From the NCBI GenBank assembly GCA_025201705.1, contig MU617536.1, positions 1-11,193 of the forward strand: DNA of 11,193 nt. The letters run 5' to 3'. This DNA comes from Dissophora ornata (lineage: Eukaryota > Mortierellomycota > Mortierellomycetes > Mortierellales > Mortierellaceae). Below are positions 1-7,934 of this stretch, piece by piece; positions within the stretch are counted from its first letter, which is position 1; each line of letters opens with the position of its first letter. Position numbers and translations under genes: made by a program. A model generated the notes under the pieces. The model worked only from the letters and a program-made list of their open reading frames with translations, searched no databases and was not told the origin of the DNA.

Positions 1-1398
1 GCGCAAAGAACGTAGACACTCAGTCCCTTCTTGGCCATGGTGCCGTGGATGTTGTTGAGATTCACGTTCGTGATTGGAGCAGCGGCGCCTGGCTTACCGG
101 TAGGACCATCGTTAGTGTAGTCCTGCTCGATGACAATACCGTATTTCGCAATGTTAGACAGTGTGATGTCTGAGTAGGTAACATTGTTGACTTTGCCACC
201 TGTTGCGTTGGGGTAGGCCTTAATGCGAACAGCATTATCAGAGTCGGCGACGGTGCAACTGGAGACGGTAACACCATCGACAATAGCGCCGGCCTTGATT
301 GAGCCCTTTAATATTCAATGGCGGAGTGGGCTTAAATTAGTTGACGAAATTTCGCGACAGAATGAAATCAAGTATAAAGAAGTCCACTTACGATCGAAAT
401 ACCGTGGCCACCAGAGCAATAGTTGTTGGTGAACTTGATGTTAGTGCCGCTGTTAATAGCAACGCAATCATCGTTATTGTATACTTTGGCGCCGGTGATG
501 GTTACGTCACTGGAGCTCGAGATGTCGAAGCCGTCCGTGTTGTGGCCAAGGGCGTATTTGGGTCCACCTTTTTTGAGAAGATTCAAAACGGAAACAGTGT
601 GAGAAGAAACAATCAATACGAAATCAATTGCATAGCTTTGAACTTACGGTTGTCAATGGTTACACCGGAAAGAGTAAGTCCCTTGCAGCCGTTGATTGAG
701 AAAGTGTGGACAGGGGATCCAAGGATAGTCAACCCAGTGAGCGACCCGCTCATTTTGGTGAGCCTGACAAATTTGGGCTTGTTAACGCCACTGTTACCGC
801 CTTTGCCGTCCCAATAGAGCTTAGTTTGACGATGATTAGAAAAGGAAATGTGATTAGACCAAGCGGATAATGTCGTTTAACGAATGAAGGAAACATAAAC
901 TGAAGAGTTGAACATACAGGTCCATTGCCGTTGAAGATGCCCTTGGTGGCATCGACATTGATGTTAGTACCGCCAATGGTAACGAGAAAGTTGTCTTTGT
1001 TAAGATTTCCCTTGGCGAAGGTAATGGTGCCAACTAAAAAACGAGAGGGACCATTTTGAATTTAGTATGAAAATCTGAACTGAAATAATACAAAAATTTA
1101 ATGAAAAAAGACGTACCAATCTTAACGGTGGAGCCAGTCTTGAGTCCAGTGAGATCGATCTTCTGGTTCGCGGGGACGGTGAAAGGACCTTGAATGACGA
1201 TGGCACTGCAGCTTTTGGTTCCAGCGATTTGGCTGTAGGACGTGGCGGTGCATCCGGAACGTTTCTGGAACAATTTGACAATAAGTGAGTCAAGTATCCT
1301 AACAAAGGCATTCGCGATGATTTTAGGATACATACCTCAATTGAAGTAGCAGTGACGGCGGTCGCCAAGATGGCAGCGGCGATGGCAGAAACTCTCAT
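1..1398 (-). CDS. Secreted GH28 polygalacturonase, six exons seen, 3' end outside the window
   Basis: Predicted to hydrolyse alpha-1,4 bonds of polygalacturonic acid (pectin) outside the cell. Exons on the minus strand: 1398-1336, 1264-1117, 1033-918, 819-648, 567-392 and 305-1. All junctions are GT...AG and keep the frame, giving 326 residues to the window edge. The N-terminus is a hydrophobic signal peptide (about residues 1-18), then a dibasic KR at 22-23, a typical Kex2 site in fungal polygalacturonases, so the mature enzyme probably starts at Ser24. The whole GH28 catalytic set is present: NTDGFD at 176-181, NDD at 198-200, GGHGIS at 219-224 and RIK at 252-254, plus Tyr280. Family members are usually about 360-380 residues, so roughly 40 C-terminal residues are missing at the edge. 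Endo-acting is likelier than exo from the GGHGIS and RIK context, but this is inference. The start is the only ATG placed before the signal peptide. Confidence 0.95.
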
Positions 1399-1475
1399 AG
1401 TGAAGATGCTTTGGTGGGTTTAGGATTGTAGTTGTAGATGGTTTTTTTTCTTTTTTTGCGTGTTCGATGCATCAA

Positions 1476-1483
1476 CTTTTATA
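1476..1483 (-). promoter_or_regulatory. TATA box of the polygalacturonase gene
   Basis: On the minus strand this reads TATAAAAG, about 78 nt upstream of the polygalacturonase ATG at 1398. Between it and the ATG lies an A-rich leader (the T runs at 1442-1457 on the plus strand). Position and sequence fit a TATA-driven, inducible secreted-enzyme promoter. No inducer site was recognised. Confidence 0.55.
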
Positions 1484-2797
1484 GTCAATTGTCGCGTCCT
1501 TCCTTGAGAACAATGGAATGATGGCTAGTTCATGGAGAAGCAATATTGACTGAGAATAAATTGCCAGGGTAGGGCTCTTAGCTCTTAGACGCAGTTCATA
1601 AATATTATGCTGTAACTCGAAACTTAAGAAGCTGTACCACCTCATTTGTATCAGCTATTCTCAACGAGATGGCGCCAATACTTGTAGACGCGCATCCCTC
1701 AATGAACAGCAATTCCCTTTCTCCAGTATACGAAAGGATTCTGCGGCCGTTGCCAGAGATAGAGGACATATCCTTACAATATTTATATCGGATCTCTAGA
1801 AGTATACAACATTTCGCTGGAACTGATGCATATGTCTTGAGAGCGAAGTAGATAATATGAAGGACAAGAGAGAGAGAGACATGGTCCAGCTTCCTTACAC
1901 CGAGACTGAGCGAATACCCGGAATAGTCGTGACAGGCCTTGGAAATTGCAAGGCCACCACAGCAGCACATCCTCTTGCCTCTTTATCCATTCCAGCTTTT
2001 GTTCACTCTATAGCTGTCGCATCCATCCGCCGCCGTCTCATCTCTCACCCCTCCCCCTCCAATGCTGTCCGCCGTTCATTGTTCCTGAGTAGTCTGTCGC
2101 TGTTCAAACGTCAATGTCCATCTAATCAATGCCTAACATACCAACATCTGGCTCAACAAAATCTGGCGCGCCAAAGTCGGCCTCGTCTCGAGGAGTCCTC
2201 ATTGTTCCAGTAGCTCCGCGGGTACCGTTCGTTCCGGTTGCCTCGCTAACAGACGATTATCACCCAGGGAAATCTTCTATCTCAACGATCATCTCGACCC
2301 GCGCGCGGAGGACATATGAAAACTACAAGAGTGTATCGCTATCCAGTACAGTACGGCAAGCTGCATATGGCTTTTCAGGAACTCGTCCAAAGGTTGGAAG
2401 CTCAAATAACTCAAATTTTAGAGCAGAATACGAAGATAACTGTACAGCGTGATGGGACACAAGTTTGGCATGATCATAATGGTTGTCAGATAGTCTAGCT
2501 TGCATGTATTGTACATGTTCATGTACAGTCCCAATTAAGGCGTAAGTTCCACAGAAGCAAGGGAAATAATCTTTTTGAAGAGCGTGATAATATGGGATGA
2601 ACCCTAAAAAACGGCTCTGGTTCCTCCTATCCTTTCTCTTCGTGGGGAATTTCACTCGATCTGAAGTAGCGTGGCTCATTGAGAGCCATGCGCTCCCGCC
2701 CCCATACCTTAAGAGGGGTACTATACATCGGGCAGTACATATTTGCGCCTAAACTATATTTGCTCTGACGAGTTGGGGCCGATCTGGACTGGCAACG
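1484..2797. other. Gene-poor stretch with short coding-like fragments
   Basis: I could not model a convincing gene here. Three readings look partly protein-like. On the minus strand, 1970-1605 is open for 121 codons from an ATG. On the plus strand, about 1612-1851 is open and ends in VLRAK. Also on plus, 1857-2213 is open and could be spliced across an intron with a CTAAC branch site near 2247 and acceptor at 2267-2268, into a segment reading EIFYLNDHLDPRAED before a stop at about 2315. The plus-strand stretch 2316-2498 has a coiled-coil-like part (FQELVQRLEAQITQILEQN). None matches a family I recognise, and sense and antisense readings compete. These may be decayed gene pieces or chance. Confidence 0.25.
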
Positions 2798-2812
2798 TCA
2801 ACCCGGGGTTGA
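2798..2812. repeat. Perfect 15-bp palindrome
   Basis: TCAACCC (2798-2804) and GGGTTGA (2806-2812) are exact inverted copies around a single G at 2805. It lies 27 bp before the first copy of the 29-bp direct repeat and shares its CCGGGGTTG-like core, so it may be a partial third copy. Confidence 0.6.
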
Positions 2813-2838
2813 GAAATAACGTTCATGTTTGTAAATTG

Positions 2839-2953
2839 GAAGGTACCGGGGGTGATACCCCGGGTTGTATGTATTGATTGTTAGGAGACTTTATTAAATA
2901 TAACCTTAGAAGTGTTGACGTGTAGAAGGTGCCCAGGGTGATGCCCCAGGTTG
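2839..2953. repeat. Imperfect 29-bp direct repeat, two copies 86 bp apart
   Basis: Copy 1 is 2839-2867 and copy 2 is 2925-2953. Both start GAAGGT and end GGTTG, and they match at 24 of 29 positions; four of the five differences are transitions. Copy 1 also forms a hairpin: CCGGGG at 2846-2851 pairs with CCCCGG at 2858-2863 over a six-base loop. In copy 2 most of that pairing is lost. The sequence between the copies is AT-rich. This could be a remnant of a minisatellite or of a transposon end. No terminal inverted repeats or target-site duplication were found around it. Confidence 0.6.
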
Positions 2954-2960
2954 GAGATAA

Positions 2961-4084
2961 AATGTGTGTATGTAGTTGACCCAAAACGAAAAATGAAATA
3001 TTCATTCGTTCATTTACCTAACCATGTGTTACACCGCTGGCGAGTATAGTCTAGGCATCATGTAATTTTGGGATTTGAAAAAGTCCGAAAGAAATACACA
3101 TTTCATTTTAGGGTGGTGGAATCCACTATTCTAGGGCCAGTTAACTGCAATAAGTGTTGTCGCACCTCCTGAACGACGGTTCAGCGAGACCCACACTTCC
3201 AAGAGTACCATTCGTCTTCAATTCTGGTCACAATTCAAGAAAACGAAGGGGAGGAACTTGTCACCCTACAGCGCGTCAATGACAACTTCTCATTTCCACA
3301 TTAATATAATATTGTTGCAGAAAATTCAAGTCAAGGTCAGTAACACGAAAACATATTGATCGTCAGAGGTGCAAGCGACTCAGGAGAACAAGGTACCGCA
3401 AACGGCAGACAAACTGCCCTAGGATTGGAAATCCTTCTTGCGATTTCGCCGTACGCGTCTTTTCTGTCAACCCGGGACTATGTGGAACTTACGGATCCGA
3501 TTTGCGGCGTTCTTATTGATGACTAGACATTCGACGACAATTGTGACATGTAATTGCTCATTTACATGCACAACACTGGTAACAGATGAGAGGTTTATGG
3601 AGGAACTAAATCCATCAATGCCCACAGAGAGCCATCCATGAGCAAGGTAGGCATCGTTGTTAATGCCCCTCTGCCGTCCTCAGGCAGGAGTCGCCGGGAG
3701 GACACATGGCTGTTGACCCCCGCAGCAGCTGATGAAGAGCGATCAAGAACCCATCTCCGTCGGTGGAACAGCGACATCGTTTGTATTATCAACTCCTCGA
3801 AGTTGTATTGCGATTCGGATCTTCCTGTACACTGAATCTGTCAAGGCAGGACTCAAGCTCGCCACCAGAAAGAATCCTTGTGCTGTTTCCTGTCAGGATA
3901 TACTTGGGTCAGCTAACACACATTCCAACCTATATTCTGTGCCGTGAAAATGCAGCCATACATCTCAACCATATAACTTTTTCAACCCGACTGATTTCGA
4001 CCAGTTAGCAAAAATCTTGTATAGACATGTTGTTTGGCTAATCAAGCCAGATACAGACATTTCGTCTTGATCCAACGTCGTTTG
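2961..4084. other. Gene-poor stretch, possible decayed coding sequence on the plus strand
   Basis: No intact gene was found. The plus-strand frame from 3344 to the TAG at 3524-3526 is open for 60 sense codons, has no ATG near its start, and reads like real protein (for example LEILLAISPYASFLSTRDYV and LTDPICGVLIDD). Just after that stop, further stops follow in the same frame. Protein-like pieces resume in other frames at 3638-3835 and 3732-3947, with no splice sites I trust between them. The pattern fits a frameshifted relic, but chance open frames cannot be ruled out. I recognise no family and no transposase or reverse-transcriptase motif. Confidence 0.25.
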
Positions 4085-4106
4085 CTCTAATAAAACGTTA
4101 TTAGAG
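4085..4106. repeat. Hairpin with a perfect 9-bp stem
   Basis: CTCTAATAA (4085-4093) and TTATTAGAG (4098-4106) are exact reverse complements with a four-base loop AACG. It is not followed by a U-run and no gene ends just before it. It lies 25 bp from a second perfect hairpin. Confidence 0.6.
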
Positions 4107-4131
4107 ATGATGACATTGGAGAGGATTTTTA

Positions 4132-4160
4132 TAAGCTCCTGCTACATAATGTGGAGCTTA
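4132..4160. repeat. Hairpin with a perfect 8-bp stem
   Basis: TAAGCTCC (4132-4139) and GGAGCTTA (4153-4160) are exact reverse complements with a 13-base loop. It is the second of two perfect inverted repeats within 76 bp, in sequence with no recognised gene. Confidence 0.6.
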
Positions 4161-4614
4161 CAAACGACTTGAGCATCATGGCAACTGTGGCAAATATCCA
4201 GTGTTTCTTGAGCATTGACAATGCCTAATAGGACTTGGAAAATAGTAGTAGCTAAGAATTTCTTCAGGGATGTCAACTATATTTAGGATACTTCAATTGA
4301 TCTGAACATCTGGACATGTCGCCAACGACAGCAGAGAAGATCCGACACCTACTTGGTCAGTGCAAATATAGGCTTTCCCCTTCGAACATGTAGCTCCTTT
4401 GCTTTCTGGAACAGGAGCATCAGCGGCGATGGACAAATCCCGGTCACTGTATGTGAATACATGACACATATTTACCGATAATTGGGATTCTAAAATCCTC
4501 ATTTCAACCTTCCGTCTTCTGGCTTGTAGGAAGAATGACCTTTGTTGTTCCTTCAACTATGTGAAGTGAAGGCGAGGATAGCTTTGTACAAAAGATGCCC
4601 CACTCGAACATCTC

Positions 4615-4635
4615 TTTTTTTTTTTTTTTTTTTTT
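4615..4635. repeat. Homopolymer run of 21 T
   Basis: An uninterrupted T run. On the minus strand it is poly-A and falls just after a coding-like segment, where it would encode only lysines. Its length makes assembly or sequencing error in the count likely. It could be the poly-A tail of an old retro-inserted copy on the minus strand, but no matching parent was recognised. Confidence 0.9.
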
Positions 4636-4920
4636 AATTCCACACATTACTTCGACGATGTGTAGTTGACACAGTATAGTGCTCTTCTTTGTCTCGTACA
4701 GGTCTGGCTCCAAGCTCTGCGCCTCCCTGAATTTGCCCAGTTGCGTCCTTGCCCAGCTGAACTCGATGATGTTACGAGGAGCCAAATCACGCCAACCAAG
4801 TTCAAAATGTTCCTAGCGTCCTGACATAGTTCATTTCTTGCATCTAATTTAATCAGATGTTAAGATCTCCAGGAGATAATGCCCTATCAAGGCTGCACCA
4901 TAGAAGTGGGCCAAAACAGC

Positions 4921-4947
<27 letters not shown>
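4921..4947. repeat. (CT)13 dinucleotide microsatellite
   Basis: Thirteen and a half CT units. On the minus strand the same bases give GA repeats that read as alternating Arg-Glu inside a possible decayed reading frame. Confidence 0.95.
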
Positions 4948-4951
<4 letters not shown>

Positions 4952-5238
4952 TTCCTGATCGCAGCGGCAGCCTGACAGACAAGATCCTCTTTCGCCTCTT
5001 TCAGCCCGTTGCGTCGTTTTAGCATGACAGGATCATGCTCCGATACATGAATCGCGGCCGGTTGCGTAATAGAAGAGCCGAGTTCGTTCGTTTGGCTGCA
5101 AGGTGGTACGATGCTGTGTATCATCCTGGACCAAAGGCATGAATCTCGACAGCCATTTGGCGGTGTCGAGAGAGCAAAGGAGCCTCCAGGTCCAAGGACC
5201 AGAAAGCGAGCACAAATAATCCGGAGCGCTCTGCGCAT

Positions 5239-5582
5239 TCCGTAAACAGGACCCGCCAGGGCAGAGAAGCAAAAATACCTGGTCCATGCACGCGTTCATG
5301 CACCGGAAAACCTGGTCAGGCGCCTCGTCCGTTCAACAACAGTTTCGTGCCATGGTGTTCGGTGCGTCATTGGATGGGGACAACAGAGGATACACAAAGA
5401 CCGCTCCTTTTTTCGATATCAACAGGCTGCTTCTTTTCCCTCTCTTTGCACGAGTCAATTCTTTTTTTATTCATCACTCATCACACCATTGGACAACCGC
5501 ATTCGCCAACGCTCACCAACACTTGTCTGCACCCCGCTTCTCATCCACACCACCATCAAAGCACATCCTCCGCATCAACTCG
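5239..5582 (+). promoter_or_regulatory. Probable promoter and 5' leader of the unknown gene
   Basis: No gene was modelled here. From about 5427 the plus strand becomes pyrimidine-rich (for example 5431-5448) and then A/C-rich with many CACCA-like triplets up to the ATG at 5583. This is a common look for a fungal 5' leader. No clear TATA box was seen. Confidence 0.4.
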
Positions 5583-7594
5583 ATGGCTGCTGCATACAAA
5601 GTAAAGGTCTTCCTTTAACCTGCAAGTCGCACTGCTGGCTCACAGGAACACGCGCTCATACATGTTATACATACGCGCGCACACTTTTGTAGGAACATAC
5701 TTCTCACCACCAATTCGTTCCTGATCTTACTCATTAGGGCCGAGAATCTCTAACGCAATCGGAGACAGCTCGGTTGTCAACTTTCCTTTCAGAATGTCTA
5801 CTTGTGGGCACGCTCAAGGTACGCTCCCTCCCCCAACTCCAGGAAGGGTTCTCAGGAACACATCCCCTCTCGCCCTCAAAACAACTTTGCAGACACAATT
5901 CGGCAAGCAGAGATAACTAAGGAGGGCAGCCGTAAAGTCGTGGAAAAAAAAAATGCTCTTGCGACATCCCTTATCCCTTCTTTCACCTCCAACGGAAACT
6001 TGAATCACAGGATGAAGAGTTTTGAGGAGAATTTCCAGAATACTCTTTCTATTCTTATGTTCTTATGTCACTGCCTCGCCTCGCCGTTTCTTCTGGAGAG
6101 AAAGCGATAAGAGCAACAGATACGATGGTCGCGGGAACATCGGAGGCAGCAGTAAACAACAGCTATTTTTGTCGATTGGATGCCATTGCGGCCCACCTAT
6201 CTTGGGCTCGTGTCGATCTCCGTTTTCGTTGTTCTACTTCCGTCTAACGCAAAAAGTCGGCTTGCTTCCATTTCTGCAGGGATTCTACTACTTCGAAGTC
6301 TACTTGCGAGGAAGGGAGGAGCTCCTCCTGCATGTCTACAACGACATCAAACCGCCTTCAAATGGCTTCGGTAGCACGACTCAACCAAATTCCATCTCAC
6401 TCGCAAAATCAAGGTAAAGCGCATGAAAAATGCAACAAAAACAACAAAAGATTGCATGAGACCCTCCTATGGCCACCCGATCAAATCGCAAATCATGCGT
6501 CGTTTCTGTATGTCTAATGAACACTTGACCTCGTTGCTGCTCCTGGAATAATGGAATATGTCATAGGCCCACCAACATCCTATCCACAAGAACATTACGG
6601 TCGTAAGTGTCGTAACGTTTGTTCTGTCTGTTCTGTCCAAACATGTGAAGTCCTGGGGAACGAAGCGACTCACATCTGACTTTATCGATTATTTTGTCTT
6701 TTTGCAGACTAAAACTGAGCTCTCCTAGACCAACGCCTCCACCACTAAGTCCCATTGACACAGAATTGGAAAAGGACGAGTCGCGCGCTACATTCTTGAT
6801 TGCTGGCTATCCCCGGTATAAATGCCCGTATGTTTGGGTATGTACAACTCATCCTCAATACGTGCAGGAGAAACGTGTGGCATGTTATTGTCACTCCTGT
6901 ATAGGAAACAACATCTCTTAATTTATTCCCTTTTACCCTAATAACCACACGTGTTCATGTAATAGCTTCGGTCAGATCACAAACGACTTATCCAGAATAG
7001 CAATGACCAGAAGGTCGAAGCAAACGATCCCTTGAAGCTTAGCACTATTTCCGCATGGCGCACAGACGGTATGTTAACTGTGGACAGACACGATGACCTA
7101 GGAGTCGCATGGAATGTACCAAATGCACCAAGACCGTTATTTATTTATTTATTTATTTATTATATTTTTTAGACATCAGGCTTTGGGATATCATGGCAGA
7201 GATCATCACATTGACGTTGTCACCATCACCCATTAACCCCTTCCAGATCAACCACGCTTACTATGAATCTTTGCCACTTGAGGAATGTGTAGTCGCAACA
7301 GGAGCTATGATGGACTTTTTGCAGAGAGTATACATGAAAGATACCCCTTATACCGATGCAGGTGAGTTTCAGGAATGCAGACAGAGAGATATGCCGCCAA
7401 AAAAAAAAAAAAGGCCAAAAGATGAGATACTGACGTGCTTCACGGTCCTCTACCCCACGATAGTATATGCCGACATTAAGCATCTCCAGAAACTTCACTT
7501 TGCACTGTACGACGAGCTCCATTCCTTCCTGACAGAGCGTCAAGCAACTGGTGGAGGCAATGGACAGATCGCTGTAGAAGCCACGATGCAATAG
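5583..7594 (+). CDS. Uncharacterised multi-exon protein, about 290 residues
   Basis: I do not recognise this protein. Best exon model: 5583-5600, 5738-5818, 6101-6151, 6280-6413, 6567-6602, 6708-6837, 6966-7068, 7173-7361 and 7464-7594, totalling 873 nt with the TAG. From 6280 on, every junction keeps phase across GT...AG introns: donors GTAAAG, GTAAGT, GTATGT, GTATGT and GTGAGT, and a CTAAC branch site at 6244-6248. The first three exons are weaker; the 6101 acceptor is poor, and skipping that exon also keeps the frame. Visible parts: a strand-rich segment with YFEVYLRGREELLLHVYND (about 54-72), a Ser/Pro-rich linker with PRPTPPPLSP, a motif YPRYKCPYVW (141-150) running into LRSDHKRLIQ across an exon junction, and a helical C-terminus (KHLQKLHFALYDELHSFL). 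No signal peptide or membrane span is evident, so it is probably cytosolic or nuclear. It converges with PEX12, 340 bp apart. Confidence 0.7.
6567..6602 (+). other. 36-nt micro-exon of the unknown gene (may be a cassette)
   Basis: The acceptor is TCATAG at 6561-6566 and the donor GTAAGT at 6603. The exon enters and leaves in phase 2 and is 36 nt long, so including or skipping it keeps the frame: 12 residues gained or lost, TNILSTRTLRSL-like. The donor is a consensus match, which supports its use. Confidence 0.5.
7137..7161. repeat. (TTTA)n microsatellite inside an intron
   Basis: About six TTAT/TTTA units, directly before the T-run and TAG acceptor at 7171-7172 of the unknown gene. It serves as a pyrimidine-rich tract for the splice acceptor, so length changes here could alter splicing. 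Confidence 0.85.
7362..7463 (+). other. Stop-free 102-nt intron, length divisible by three
   Basis: Donor GTGAGT at 7362 and acceptor GATAG ending at 7463. The intron is 34 codons long with no in-frame stop, so retention would insert 34 residues, including MPPKKKKRPKDE encoded in part by a 13-A run. Splicing gives a smooth join (TPYTDAVYADIKHLQ), so removal is the likely default. Confidence 0.65.
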
Positions 7595-7934
7595 GAACCT
7601 TTTCCCCCTCCGTGTTACTGTCTACTTTGACGTAAAAAAAAACAGGGTCAAGAGCAGCCCATGTTCCGTCTTCGGCGCCGTTCGTTCCGTCCATCCCTCA
7701 TCTATGTATTGTTTAAAATATAGCCGCATTGCATCCACAAAATATAAACTATGATCGCCAATCTTTTAAGAAGCCTTTGTCTTCGATCCCCCAGAATGTA
7801 GACTCTGCCTACAGTCATTTACAATAGAAAAAAGAAAAAGAAAAAGAAAGAACATTTTGTCCGATTCTAAAGTACATATATCTCTTCCTTGTATTCCTTG
7901 ACTCTTTTTCATCTCGCTCTATTTATTTTGTTTG
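7595..7934. other. Convergent intergenic region (unknown gene and PEX12 3' flanks)
   Basis: Holds the 3' flanks of two genes that point at each other. No open reading frame of note. Plus strand: AT-rich stretches at about 7710-7750, including AATATA at 7741-7746, could serve for 3'-end formation of the upstream gene; there is no canonical AATAAA. A purine tract of A and G lies at about 7829-7853. Confidence 0.5.
7922..7927 (-). terminator. Polyadenylation signal of PEX12
   Basis: On the minus strand this reads AATAAA, 8 nt past the PEX12 stop codon at 7935-7937. Canonical in sequence but very close to the stop, implying a short 3' UTR or a second signal further down. Confidence 0.45.

Larger units (their letters stand above)
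4293..5238 (-). pseudogene. Possible decayed gene, minus strand, family not recognised
   Basis: Three minus-strand pieces read like protein but do not join cleanly. The first, 5238-4849, includes HDPVMLKRRNGLKEAKEDLV and, after an arginine-glutamate run encoded by the (CT)13 microsatellite, HFYGAALIGHYLLEILTSD before a stop. The second, from about 4827, follows a plausible acceptor (GCTAG) and contains ARTQLGKFREAQSLEPDLYE before running into the poly-A that is the 21-T run on the plus strand. The third, in 4556-4293, contains SDRDLSIAADAPVPESKGA. I found no donor joining the first piece to the second in frame. The microsatellite and homopolymer inside the reading frames also suggest decay. 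A live gene with unusual introns, or chance open frames, remain possible. Confidence 0.3.

Noticed and set aside
2798..2953. CRISPR-like array
   Set aside because: Only two diverged copies with one spacer, in a fungal context with introns all around; no Cas genes.
4615..4635. T-run as a Pol III terminator for a small RNA gene
   Set aside because: No A or B boxes were found upstream, and 21 T is far longer than needed. A simple repeat or old poly-A is more likely.
4849..5238. Arg-Glu repeat protein on the minus strand as a live gene
   Set aside because: The RERERE run is just the (CT)13 microsatellite, and no in-frame splice path links the flanking pieces, so it is kept only as a possible pseudogene.
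6553..6672. Plus-strand frame from an ATG with a cysteine cluster (RKCRNVCSVCSVQTC), looking like a zinc finger
   Set aside because: The cysteines come from a tandem TGTTCTGTC repeat, the segment crosses a consensus GTAAGT donor, and the intron model here (branch-like CTGAC and TTTGCAG acceptor) explains it better.
6838..6921. Extension of the unknown gene's exon as CYCHSCIG, a possible metal-binding C-terminus
   Set aside because: Using the GTATGT donor at 6838 and the acceptor at 6965 joins in phase to a long, protein-like continuation. The cysteine stretch would end at a stop within 30 codons.
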